Program-made: the position numbers and the translations under genes
Notes under the pieces: generated by a model
What the model was told of the DNA's origin: nothing
What the model saw: the letters and a program-made list of their open reading frames with translations, nothing else
Databases searched by the model: none
NCBI GenBank assembly: GCA_039822785.1
Contig: JBCBMO010000002.1
Coordinates: forward strand, 124,001-188,000
Source of the DNA: Thermohalobaculum sp039822785
Lineage (GTDB): Bacteria > Pseudomonadota > Alphaproteobacteria > Rhodobacterales > Rhodobacteraceae
DNA: 64,000 nucleotides
Direction of reading: 5' to 3'
Shown: piece after piece, positions 7,842 through 17,203 of the stretch
How the letters are laid out: each line of letters begins with the position of its first letter
Position numbering within the stretch: the stretch's first letter is position 1

Positions 7842-9011
7842 TCACCCTGCAGAGGGGTCAAAGACCTCACCGTCGAAGAACTGGTCGGGGCCCAGGAACA
7901 GCCGCCCGCGGGAGGAGGCGACCGGCGTCGCACTATCGAGCGCTCCCTCCAGTTTCTCCGAGGCGCCCGGCAGATCGGCACCGATTGGGCCCAGGGTCGC
8001 GCGGAAGGTATCGGGCCGAAAGCATCGTCGGGCCGCGGCGGAGGCTTCCTCCGGATCGAGGCCGACGCGGGCTGCCATGCGCCGCGCCATCCAGACCGCT
8101 TGGCTGCGCCAGGGAAACTGGGCAGCGCCGTCGAAGAACTCGATGAACCGCGGCGCCCGGCGCTCCTGCCCCTCAGGCGTGACCAGAAGCCGGCCCATGA
8201 GCGTGCGCTCCACGATCTCCGCGGGGACGTCGAGATACTCCGGGCGCGAGAGGATCTCGGCGGCCGTCATGTCGTGCGCAGGGTCGGACAGCCACTGGCC
8301 AGCGCGCCAGGCCGCGCGCATCAAGCCTGCGTTCTTGGCGGTGTGGGCCGTGTCCTCGGCGCGGCGCACCGCCAGCACCTTCTCCGGAGCGAAGCGCCAG
8401 ATCGCGCAGCCCGGCAGCACGATCTCTGCCACCCCGCGCTCCACCGCCATGGATCCCCACGGCTCGCCCACGCAAAAGGCGTCGATCTCGCCCGCGGCCA
8501 TTGCGTCGGCCATCAGGGGCGGCGGGACTGTGCGCACCAATAGCCCCTGTGGCGCCTGCATCCCCAGGGCCCCGAGCCAGTAGTAAAGAAGCTCCGCATG
8601 CATCGAAAAGGGGAAGGGCACGCCGACCTTCAGCGGCCCTTCCGCCGCGGCGATCAAGGCCTCCCCGATGGCGCGCGCGGCCATGAAGTCGTTGATCTCG
8701 CCGCGTGCCCGCATTCGGGCCGACAGGGTCCGCGAGACGCCGACCACATTGCCGTTCACCGACAGCACCATGGGCGCATCGAGCGGCACGGCCAACCCGC
8801 CGAGCCCCATGGCCATGGCCACCGGCACCGGGCTCAGCAGATGCGCCGCATCCAAGCGCCCCAGCGCCAGCTTATCGCGCAGCGAGGACCAGGAGGGCTC
8901 GCGATGCAGGACGAGGTCCACGCCCTCCTCTGCCGCAAAACCGATCTCATGCGCCACGATCAGGGGCGCGCTGTCCACCAGCGGGATGAAGCCACAGTCG
9001 ACACGGATCAT
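7842..9011 (-). CDS. nasS: Nitrate/nitrite sensor NasS
   Basis: 389-residue NrtA-like protein without a signal peptide, beginning directly with the fold (MIRVDCGFIPLVDSAPLIVAHEIGFAAEEGVDL). Shares the family segments LALGRLDAAHLLSPVPVAMAMGLGG and AFCVGEPWGSMAV. The lack of an export signal and the adjacency to nasT identify it as the cytoplasmic sensor that holds NasT inactive until nitrate or nitrite binds. It is downstream of nasT, separated by a 208-bp stretch with no ORF, and is followed by the leader RNA of nrtA. The start at 9011 has AGGAG about 9 bp upstream. Confidence 0.9.
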   Translation of the reverse strand: MIRVDCGFIPLVDSAPLIVAHEIGFAAEEGVDLVLHREPSWSSLRDKLALGRLDAAHLLSPVPVAMAMGLGGLAVPLDAPMVLSVNGNVVGVSRTLSARMRARGEINDFMAARAIGEALIAAAEGPLKVGVPFPFSMHAELLYYWLGALGMQAPQGLLVRTVPPPLMADAMAAGEIDAFCVGEPWGSMAVERGVAEIVLPGCAIWRFAPEKVLAVRRAEDTAHTAKNAGLMRAAWRAGQWLSDPAHDMTAAEILSRPEYLDVPAEIVERTLMGRLLVTPEGQERRAPRFIEFFDGAAQFPWRSQAVWMARRMAARVGLDPEEASAAARRCFRPDTFRATLGPIGADLPGASEKLEGALDSATPVASSRGRLFLGPDQFFDGEVFDPSAG

Positions 9012-9219
9012 GGGGCAGCGCTCCTGCGCGAGGGCCCGCGGCGCAGCGGCTCGGCCGAGGATCGGCTCCGATATCGTCTTTGATCGACACGGATGCGGTA
9101 ATCCTTGGTTTCGTTAAATGGCGGAAGCTGGAACCAGGGTGGGCGGGGGGCCTGGTCAGTCTCAATCGCGCACGAACACGCTGGCGCCCGGGCGCACCGC
9201 CGATCCACCGCAGATCCCG

Positions 9220-9804
9220 TCATTTCAACAGCTCCGCCGCCGTGACCAGCGCCGCCGCCACCTCGCCGATCTTCCGCCCCTGGTCCATGGCGGTACGGCG
9301 CAGCAGCGCATAGGCCTCCTCCTCCCCGATCCCGCGGGCCGCCATCAGCAGCCCTTTGGCCCGATCGATGGTCTTGCGCTCGGCCAGCGCGGCCTTGGTC
9401 GCCTCCAACTCGCGGCGCATTCGGCTGACCATGTTGAAGCGCGCGATCGCGGCGTCCAGGATCGGTTTGATCCGCTCGGGCCGCAGCCCGTCGACGATAT
9501 AGGCAGACATCCCCGCTTCGATCGCCGCCGCGGTCAGCGCATCATCCGTGCGGTCCACGAACATCGCGACCGGCCGCTCCAGCGGGCTGGAGGCGAGCGC
9601 CAACTCCTCCAGCATGTCGCGGCTGGGGTTGGCGACATCGATCAGCACCAGGTCGGGGTCGAGGCTGCTCAGACGGCGCGACAGGCCGGTCTCGTCGCCG
9701 ATGACCGAGACCTCGAAGTCACCTGCCTCGGCCAGCGCATCCACCACGTGATGGGCGCGCTCCATGTCCTTCTCCACCACCGCTATGCGTAGGCGCGTCT
9801 GCAT
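9220..9804 (-). CDS. nasT: ANTAR-domain response regulator/antiterminator NasT
   Basis: 194 residues. The N-terminal receiver-like domain (about 1-120) contains the segment DLVLIDVANPSRDMLEELALAS. The C-terminal ANTAR three-helix RNA-binding domain (about 130-190) contains ERKTIDRAKGLLMAARGIGEEEAYALLRRTAMDQGRKIGEVA. NasT binds the nitrate operon leader and prevents termination; NasS sequesters it when nitrate is absent. The ATG at 9804 is preceded by GGAGG at proper spacing; the 12-residue upstream extension is not needed. It is transcribed divergently from the DHH phosphoesterase gene. Confidence 0.93.
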   Translation of the reverse strand: MQTRLRIAVVEKDMERAHHVVDALAEAGDFEVSVIGDETGLSRRLSSLDPDLVLIDVANPSRDMLEELALASSPLERPVAMFVDRTDDALTAAAIEAGMSAYIVDGLRPERIKPILDAAIARFNMVSRMRRELEATKAALAERKTIDRAKGLLMAARGIGEEEAYALLRRTAMDQGRKIGEVAAALVTAAELLK

Positions 9805-9995
9805 CGTGACCTCCGCTGCCGATGGTGCACCGCACCACATCCACGCGCAATGACCCTTCGCCCGTCAACGGTCCCGGGCAACCCGATGTCTCCGCACTGG
9901 CACAGTGCTGCCCTTGCGGCAGCCGGCCGGTCTCAATCCTTCGTCAGCCTTTCACCGCTATCCCTGCCGCCGGCGATCCAGAGGAGGGGGTGATC

Positions 9996-10958
9996 ATGGG
10001 TGTGGCGGCGAAGATGATGCCGGCGGCGGACCGGCAGTACCGGCTGGTGACGCGCAGCGACATGGACGGGCTGGTCTGCGCGGTGCTGCTGAAGCAGATC
10101 GGCGTCTGCGATCAGGTCGATTTCGCCCACCCCAAGGATATGCAGGACGGCGCCGTCGCCATCGGGCCCGACGACATCACGACTAACCTGCCCTATGTCG
10201 AGGGCGTCTATATGGCCTTCGACCACCACGACTCGGAGGCGGAGCGGGTCCAGGGCGCGCCGGAAAACCACATCATCGACATCACCGCGCTTTCCGCTGC
10301 GCGCGTGGTCTATGACTACTTCGGCGGCGCCTCGGCCTTTCCCGCCAGCTTCGATCCGATGATGGAGGCGGTGGACAAGGCCGATGCCGCCCAATTCACG
10401 CAGCAGGATGTCCTCGACCCCCAGGGCTGGGAGCTCTTGAGCTTTCTGATGGACGCACGCACGGGGCTGGGCCGGTTCCGCGAATTTCGCGTCTCGAACT
10501 ACCAGCTCATGATGCAGCTCATCGACTATTGCCGCGAAACCCCTGATATCGAGGCTATTCTCGCCCTGCCCGACGTGGCGGAGCGGGTGGATCTCTTCCG
10601 CGCACAGGAGCCGCTCTTTCGCGAGCAGCTCAAGAAATGCTCCACGGTGCACGACAACCTCGTGGTCCTCGACATCCGCGAGGAGGATCCGATCCACGCC
10701 GGCAACCGCTTCCTGATCTATGCGCTCTTCCCAGAGACCAACATCTCGATCCATGTGCTCTGGGGGAAAGGCAAGCAGAACACAGTCTTTGCCACCGGCA
10801 AGTCGATCCTCAACCGCAGCAGCCGCACCCATGTGGGCAAGCTGATGCTGGAGCATGGCGGTGGCGGCCATACCGCCGCAGGCACCTGTCAGGTCGACAA
10901 CGACCGCGCGCCCGAAGTGCTCGCCGAACTGATCGCCCGCATCACCGCCGACGGCTGA
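9996..10958 (+). CDS. DHH/DHHA1-family phosphoesterase
   Basis: 320 residues. N-terminal DHH domain with a metal-binding motif variant RSDMDG (near residue 20), the FDHHDS triad and a further Asp in EAVDKADAAQF. The C-terminal DHHA1 domain carries GGGGHTAAGTC. Such proteins hydrolyse phosphodiesters or polyphosphate (oligoribonucleases, c-di-NMP phosphodiesterases, exopolyphosphatases); the substrate here is not evident. The ATG at 9996 follows a strong GAGGAGG site. An upstream in-frame extension to 9822 exists but is low-complexity and overlaps the nasT promoter region, so I did not use it. Confidence 0.88.
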   Translation: MGVAAKMMPAADRQYRLVTRSDMDGLVCAVLLKQIGVCDQVDFAHPKDMQDGAVAIGPDDITTNLPYVEGVYMAFDHHDSEAERVQGAPENHIIDITALSAARVVYDYFGGASAFPASFDPMMEAVDKADAAQFTQQDVLDPQGWELLSFLMDARTGLGRFREFRVSNYQLMMQLIDYCRETPDIEAILALPDVAERVDLFRAQEPLFREQLKKCSTVHDNLVVLDIREEDPIHAGNRFLIYALFPETNISIHVLWGKGKQNTVFATGKSILNRSSRTHVGKLMLEHGGGGHTAAGTCQVDNDRAPEVLAELIARITADG

Positions 10959-11018
10959 CGCCCTGTCGTCCGCTGAGCGGGGAGCAACGCCAAGTTGGGT
11001 GAGGGCCGCCCAGGGGCC

Positions 11019-11057
11019 GGCCCTGACACAGGGCCCCCACTGAGGGCCCTGACACAG
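11019..11057. repeat. Short direct repeat between convergent genes
   Basis: The 13-mer GGCCCTGACACAG occurs at 11019-11031 and 11045-11057, in the 111-bp gap between the convergent phosphoesterase and peptidase genes. No stable terminator with a U-run is obvious. Function unknown; it may be a remnant duplication. Confidence 0.45.
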
Positions 11058-11069
11058 AGGGCGGTGGGG

Positions 11070-12926
11070 TCAGTCCATCGCCTCCAGCTCGTCGATGAAG
11101 CGCTCGATCAGCCCGAGGCCGTGGTCCCAGAACGCAGGGTCGGAGGCATCGAGGCCGAAAGGCGCCAGCAGCTCCTTGTGATGCTTCGACCCGCCGGCCG
11201 CGAGCATCTCGAAATAGCCGTCCTGAAACCCGGGCTCGCCCTTCTCGTAGACTGCATAGAGCGCGTTCACCAAACCATCACCAAAGGCATAAGCGTAGAC
11301 GTAGAAGGGCACATGGACGAAGTGGCCGACATAGGCCCAGAGCGTCTCGTAGCCCTCACCCAACTCGACCGCCGGCCCCAGGGCCGCGCGCTGGGTGTCC
11401 ATCCAGATCTCGCCAAGCTGCTCCGCCGAAAGCTCCCCCTCCCGCCGGGCGGCATGGACACGCCGCTCGAAGACGTAGAAGGCGATCTGGCGGATGACCG
11501 TGTTCAGCATGTCCTCGACCTTGCCGGCGAGAAGCTGCTTGCGCCGGGCAGGATCCGTCTCCGCGTCCAAAAGACGCCGAAAGGTCAGCATCTCGCCAAA
11601 GACCGAGGCCGTCTCGGCCAGCGTCAGCGGCGTGTGGGACAAGAGCTCTCCCTGCCCCGCGGCCAGGCGCTGATGCACCCCGTGGCCAAGCTCATGCGCC
11701 AAGGTCATCACGTCCCGCGGCTTGCCCAGGTAATTCAGCAGCACGAAGGGATGCGCGTCCGTCACCGTCGGATGCGCAAAGGCCCCGGGCGATTTCCCCT
11801 GGCTCGCCGGCGCGTCGATCCAACCTTCGGTAAAGAAGGGCTCCGCCAGCTCGGCCATCCGCGGGCTGAAGTCGCCGTAGGCGCCCAGCACCGTGTCCTT
11901 GGCCTCCTCCCAGCCGATCGGGCGATCCTCCGCCTGGGGCAGCGGCGCGTTGCGATCCCAAAACTCGAGCTTCTCCAGCCCCAGCCACTTCGCCTTCAAC
12001 GCATAGTAGCGGTGGCTGAGGCGGGGATAGGCGGCCTCGACCGCCTCGCGCAGGGCATCGACGACCTCAGGCTCCACGTCATTGGCAAGGTGACGGCCAT
12101 AGTCCGGCGCCGGCATCTGGCGCCAGCGGTCCGTGATCTCCTTCTCCTTCACCAGCGTGTTGGTGATGAGCGTAAAGAGCCGGAGGTTGTCGCCCAGGGT
12201 CTTCGACAGCGCCTTGCCCGCGGCCTCCCGCTTTTCGCGGCGCGTATCGGTCATCAGGGTCAGCGTCGGCTCCAGGGCCAGCGTCTCCCCGTCGACCTCG
12301 AAGGTGAGGCCCGCCATGGTCTCGTCGAACAGACGGTTCCAGGCCGCAGCACCAACGACCGATTTGTCGTGCAGGAACTTCTCCAACTCGTCCGACAACT
12401 GGTGCGGCGCCATCACGCGCACCCGGTCCAGCCAGGGACGATAGCGCTGCAGCGCCTCGCTCGTGTGATAGGTCGCAGCGAGTGCCGGCGCCTCGAGACG
12501 ATTGAGCTCCAGCGTGAAGAAGACGACAGGCTGCGTGAGCCCGGTCACCCGAACCTGCAGGTCGCCCATGAACTTGGCCCGCGCGGGGTCTTGGGTGTTC
12601 TGGGCATAGCGCAGGCCGGCAAAGGACATGACCCGGCCGAGGACCACCTCGATCGTCTCGTAGGTCGCGATCGCCTCGGCCAGCGCATCGCCGTCCAGGC
12701 CCGCAAGCTTGCCCTCGTAGCGCTCGGCGAAGGCCTGCACATCGCGCTCGGCGGCGGTCAGGTCCGCTTCCAGCTTAGGATCGTCCTCCCCGGCGTAGAG
12801 CGCGCTCAGATCCCAAACCGGCAGGGTGCCGAGATCCGCCGCAGCGGCTCCCGCCGCAGGCCCCTCAGCCTCCCGCAGCGGCCGGCCAAAGGGGGTCGTC
12901 GCGTCGTTCATCATCGGCATGGCCAA
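11070..12926 (-). CDS. pepF: M3-family oligoendopeptidase F
   Basis: 618-residue cytoplasmic zinc peptidase of the M3B family. The active-site HELGH is present in LAHELGHGVHQ, with the third zinc ligand Glu in the downstream LAETASVFGE segment. The N-terminal helical half is typical of PepF. It degrades short peptides (about 7-17 residues in characterised members). The start may be any of several Met codons in MAMPMMND; I kept the first. The gene is convergent with the phosphoesterase. Length and motifs are complete, with no sign of damage. Confidence 0.93.
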   Translation of the reverse strand: MAMPMMNDATTPFGRPLREAEGPAAGAAAADLGTLPVWDLSALYAGEDDPKLEADLTAAERDVQAFAERYEGKLAGLDGDALAEAIATYETIEVVLGRVMSFAGLRYAQNTQDPARAKFMGDLQVRVTGLTQPVVFFTLELNRLEAPALAATYHTSEALQRYRPWLDRVRVMAPHQLSDELEKFLHDKSVVGAAAWNRLFDETMAGLTFEVDGETLALEPTLTLMTDTRREKREAAGKALSKTLGDNLRLFTLITNTLVKEKEITDRWRQMPAPDYGRHLANDVEPEVVDALREAVEAAYPRLSHRYYALKAKWLGLEKLEFWDRNAPLPQAEDRPIGWEEAKDTVLGAYGDFSPRMAELAEPFFTEGWIDAPASQGKSPGAFAHPTVTDAHPFVLLNYLGKPRDVMTLAHELGHGVHQRLAAGQGELLSHTPLTLAETASVFGEMLTFRRLLDAETDPARRKQLLAGKVEDMLNTVIRQIAFYVFERRVHAARREGELSAEQLGEIWMDTQRAALGPAVELGEGYETLWAYVGHFVHVPFYVYAYAFGDGLVNALYAVYEKGEPGFQDGYFEMLAAGGSKHHKELLAPFGLDASDPAFWDHGLGLIERFIDELEAMD

Positions 12927-13006
12927 TCCTCATCACCTGTCACCCGATGATGAGTAGAACGACAGGCAGCCCGCGGAAAGGGTGCGTGCGGCTCGATAGG
13001 CTATCC

Positions 13007-13363
13007 TCAGAGATCGACGCCGCCCTCGGGGTCGACACCGGGGGGTGGCAGAGGCGGCGCATCCTCCTTGCGGCGCATGATGATGTCGCCGTTTTCCAGG
13101 ATCTCCGGATCCTCGTAGTAGCCAAAGTCGTCGACGCGATCGAGCGTCTCCATGTTGCGCATCAGCCGGTCGATCGTCGGCTCCATCTGGGTGACGACAT
13201 CGTCCCACAACTGATCCAGGGTGCGCTTCATCTCGTCGATATTGCGCTCCACCTCACCCGAGGGTGGCGTCTGAGGGGTGGTGGTGTCCTGGGCACTCGC
13301 GGGCATGGCCGGCACGACGAAGGCGATGCCGGCAAGCAAACCGGCGCAGGTCAGGCGGGTCAT
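13007..13363 (-). CDS. Small exported protein, helix-rich, function unknown
   Basis: 118 residues with a clear Sec signal peptide (MTRLTCAGLLAGIAFVVPAMPASAQ, cleavage near residue 25). The mature part has an acidic helical core (EVERNIDEMKRTLDQLWDDVVTQMEPTIDRLMRNMETLDRV) and a Pro-rich C-terminus ending PPPGVDPEGGVDL. Homologues in Rhodobacterales are sometimes labelled as ATPase in databases, but there is no Walker motif here. It lies downstream of the OmpA-like lipoprotein gene behind a terminator, so it probably has its own promoter. Periplasmic location is inferred from the signal peptide. Confidence 0.75.
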   Translation of the reverse strand: MTRLTCAGLLAGIAFVVPAMPASAQDTTTPQTPPSGEVERNIDEMKRTLDQLWDDVVTQMEPTIDRLMRNMETLDRVDDFGYYEDPEILENGDIIMRRKEDAPPLPPPGVDPEGGVDL

Positions 13364-13454
13364 CAGCGTCTCCTCAAGCTCGCAGCCGTCGGGGCAGATG
13401 TGCGCGCCGCAAGCAGACCGAACAAGGGGCCACCCGTCACGCGCCAGAAAGAAA

Positions 13455-13481
13455 GCGCCCCACAGTCAAACTGTAGGGCGC
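13455..13481 (-). terminator. Intrinsic terminator downstream of the OmpA-like lipoprotein gene
   Basis: A 12-bp stem (GCGCCC-ACAGT type, one mismatch) with a 3-nt loop lies 40 bp after the stop at 13523. On the minus strand it is followed by TTTCTTTC. It separates the lipoprotein gene from the small exported protein gene. Confidence 0.75.
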
Positions 13482-13522
13482 CCCAATTTCCGTCGGCCTG
13501 TCCCGTGGGGACAGCGACCGCC

Positions 13523-14359
13523 TTACTGCGAGATCGAGATCTCGACGCGGCGGTTCAGCGGCTCGCGGACGCCGTCGCCGGTGACACGGGCCGGCTCACG
13601 CTCGCCGCGGCCAGCCAGGGTCATCGCACCCTGCGGCACACCGCGCTCGACCAGACCCTGGGCGACGCGGCGGGCGCGACGCTCGGACAGGCCCTGGTTG
13701 TAGGCGGCGGAGCCCGAGGTGTCGGCGTGGCCGACGAGCGACATGGCCGACGCGTTCAGGCCGGTGAAGGCCGCGACCACCTGGTCCAGCGTCTCACGGG
13801 CACGCGCGGTCAGCGCGGTGCTGTCGAAGCCGAAGTAGACGATGAAGTCGCTGGTCGGCGCAATGCCGAGGCAAGCGGCCTTGGCCTCTTCGTAGAGCGC
13901 GAAGGCCTCGTTGGGGTCGACGCAGCCGCCGGGCTGGCCACGCAGGGCCTCCAGCCACTGGTCCCACATCGCCTGCAGGCGGGCGCAGGCCTCAGGGCGG
14001 ACATCGCGGTTCTCGAGAACGATGGCGAGCGTCTCTTCGTAGAGACCGCCAGCCTCACCCGAGACGCCCAGGCTCTCCGGGGTCCAGGGACCGACCTGCG
14101 CGCCAGCCGAAGCAGCTTCCGACTTCGCCATGTAGGCGGTGGCGTTGTACCAACGGGTGTCTTCCAGGGCCGAGCGACGAGCCAGCTCAGCGTATTCGCT
14201 CGCAAGCGCACCGCTGAAGCCCGGGCCGCCGTGGCTGCTGGCCAGGAAGCGCTCTGCGGCGAAGGTGTCGCCCAGGTTCGAGCCCGGCAGGTCCGGCTTG
14301 GCACAGGCGGCCAGCGCAACCGCCGACACAGCCATCATCACAACGGTGATCTTCGTCAT
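13523..14359 (-). CDS. OmpA-family outer-membrane lipoprotein
   Basis: 278 residues. The signal sequence ends in a lipobox (VALAAC), so the mature protein is a lipoprotein starting at Cys19. A middle region of about 130 residues has no recognised domain and two Cys. The C-terminal OmpA-like peptidoglycan-binding domain (about 165-278) contains IVYFGFDSTAL, VGHADTSGS and NQGLSERRARRVAQGL. It probably tethers the outer membrane to peptidoglycan, similar to Pal. The ATG at 14359 has GGAGAGAGGG directly upstream; the longer TTG-initiated reading is rejected. Confidence 0.9.
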   Translation of the reverse strand: MTKITVVMMAVSAVALAACAKPDLPGSNLGDTFAAERFLASSHGGPGFSGALASEYAELARRSALEDTRWYNATAYMAKSEAASAGAQVGPWTPESLGVSGEAGGLYEETLAIVLENRDVRPEACARLQAMWDQWLEALRGQPGGCVDPNEAFALYEEAKAACLGIAPTSDFIVYFGFDSTALTARARETLDQVVAAFTGLNASAMSLVGHADTSGSAAYNQGLSERRARRVAQGLVERGVPQGAMTLAGRGEREPARVTGDGVREPLNRRVEISISQ

Positions 14360-14797
14360 CCCTCTCTCCGTTCTGTACGCCCCGCGGATCACGGTTGGCG
14401 ATGTCGTGACCGGAAATTCCGGCAAAACTCTCAAAGTGCATGTGGCACATCTGCCCAAAGCGCTCAACGAGCGAGGGGCCGCGGCAATGATGGGGGGGAG
14501 TTTTTCGCCCTGGCGTCACTGGAAAACCACAGCCACCCCTGCGGCAGCGGGCCGAGCGGGCGAGAAACCGGATATCGGCGCAGAATCGGGTGCTTGTCCG
14601 CCATCTCTCATCTCGGCACAGGCTGATGTTTCGGTTCCGGCCGCTCCTCGCGCAGGGCGATGTAAGGAGATAAGGCGCTCTCGCCACACTTGAAAAAATG
14701 TCCCGCGATGCGTCGCTGTTTGAACAAGATCGCGCCCCGAGATGATCCCATTGAAAGGCGATTCCAATCCACCGACGCGTAAGTGAAGGGTGGAGTG
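14360..14797. other. Divergent intergenic region, ompA-like gene / NtrC-type regulator
   Basis: 438 bp without a credible gene. It contains an odd-length palindrome CCGGAAATTCCGG at 14410-14422, about 50 bp upstream of the lipoprotein ATG, which could be an operator. The part nearest the regulator (14690-14790) is less GC-rich than its surroundings and should hold its promoter. TGGCAC at about 14442 does not continue into a -12 GC element, so I do not call a sigma-54 promoter. Confidence 0.5.
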
Positions 14798-16234
<1,437 letters not shown>

Positions 16235-16330
16235 CGGCAAAACACGCCCGACGGACGGCGCGACTGTGGGACGCCGCGCGACCCGACGGCGGGGCGAGAT
16301 GATGATTGGATCGCCTGAGCGGTTCAGAGG

Positions 16331-16355
16331 GGGCCCGGACACACCGTCCGGGCCC
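16331..16355 (+). terminator. Terminator between the regulator gene and gapR
   Basis: A perfect 10-bp stem GGGCCCGGAC with a 5-nt loop is followed by TTCGTCCTT on the plus strand. It lies about 100 bp after the regulator stop and could also act on the convergent gapR transcript. Confidence 0.75.
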
Positions 16356-16404
16356 TTCGTCCTTGAGAGCCGCGCCTTCGATGGGCAACGCCGCAGGGAG
16401 CCGG

Positions 16405-16674
16405 TCACGCCGGGCCGTTCATCCCCAGGGCATCGAGGTAGAGATCGAGGATCGCCTCCTCCTCGGAGCGCTCCGCCGGGTCCTTGCGGCGAAGGGTGAC
16501 GACCTTGCGCAGGATCTTGGTGTCATAGCCGTTGGCCTTGGCCTCAGCATAGACCTCCTTGATCTGCTCGGCGACCTCCTTCTTTTCCTCCTCCAGCCGC
16601 TCGACCCGCTCGATGATCGCGCGCAGCTGGCCGGCGGCCACCATGCCGGTCCCCTCGATCACGTCCTCTGCCAT
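16405..16674 (-). CDS. gapR: GapR-family DNA-binding protein (DUF2312)
   Basis: 89 residues, the same length as Caulobacter GapR. Characteristic coiled-coil segment (about 18-60: LRAIIERVERLEEEKKEVAEQIKEVYAEAKANGYDTKILRKVVTLRR) followed by a short acidic tail. GapR proteins are alphaproteobacterial nucleoid-associated proteins that clamp overtwisted DNA ahead of replication and transcription and stimulate type II topoisomerases. Recognised from the DUF2312 sequence pattern. It lies downstream of the DUF1244 gene, same strand, 89 bp apart. Confidence 0.9.
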   Translation of the reverse strand: MAEDVIEGTGMVAAGQLRAIIERVERLEEEKKEVAEQIKEVYAEAKANGYDTKILRKVVTLRRKDPAERSEEEAILDLYLDALGMNGPA

Positions 16675-16763
16675 GACGCCCCTCCTGTGCGATGAAAGCC
16701 GCAGGCCCTACTGCGGATCGCCGGGCGATGCCAGGGCCTTGAGGGGCGACCCGGCGGGCGGCG

Positions 16764-17060
16764 TCAGTGACCGGTGTTGGCTTTCTCAAAGGCTGCCTTC
16801 TGCTCCGGCGTCGCCTCGGTCTGATACTTGTCGCGCCACTCGTCGTAGGGCATGCCATAGACCGTCTCGCGCGCCTCGAGCTTGCTCATCTCGCCGCCGC
16901 GCGCCTCGATCTCCTCCTGGTACCAGTTGGACAGGCAGTTGCGGCAGAACCCGGACAGGTTCATCAGGTCGATGTTCTGCACATCCGTGCGATTGCGCAG
17001 ATGATCGCGCAGCCGCCGAAACACTGCCGCTTCGATCTCAGTCCGCTCCTGATCAGTCAT
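16764..17060 (-). CDS. DUF1244 protein
   Basis: 98-residue conserved small protein of unknown function, widespread in alphaproteobacteria. Diagnostic segments are DLMNLSGFCRNCLSNWY (with a CxxC pair) and YGMPYDEWRDKYQTEAT. The CxxC could bind metal but only two Cys are present. The ATG at 17060 overlaps the stop of an upstream 48-codon ORF (ATGA), implying translational coupling. Family members are often encoded next to N-formylglutamate amidohydrolase-like genes, as here. Confidence 0.9.
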   Translation of the reverse strand: MTDQERTEIEAAVFRRLRDHLRNRTDVQNIDLMNLSGFCRNCLSNWYQEEIEARGGEMSKLEARETVYGMPYDEWRDKYQTEATPEQKAAFEKANTGH

Positions 17061-17203
17061 GCCTTACTCCCTTCGTTACCACTGGGCCGTCTCGTGGGCC
17101 GTCTCGACGTCGACTTCCGCTCGATGCCACCGCCAGCGAGGACCAGATCCACAACAGTGACGATCAGAACGAGCGCACCTCCGATCATCCGCAGCGTCGT
17201 CAT
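17057..17203 (-). CDS. 48-residue membrane micro-protein, unknown
   Basis: Small ORF fully bridging two genes: its ATG (17203-17201) overlaps the stop of the coiled-coil protein gene and its TGA (17059-17057) overlaps the DUF1244 ATG, both as ATGA. The product begins MTTLRMIGGALVLIVTVVD, a strong single transmembrane helix (about residues 6-24), followed by a basic tail rich in Arg, Ser and Pro. Seen: frame, overlaps, hydrophobic helix. Inferred: a real gene of a coupled operon. No family recognised. Confidence 0.65.
   Translation of the reverse strand: MTTLRMIGGALVLIVTVVDLVLAGGGIERKSTSRRPTRRPSGNEGSKA

Noticed and set aside
9012..9219. Possible small gene between nasT and nasS
   Set aside because: Frames there are short or Arg/Pro-rich with no ribosome site; I see only spacer.
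14430..14460. Sigma-54 promoter suggested by TGGCAC near 14442
   Set aside because: The -12 GC element does not follow at the right spacing.
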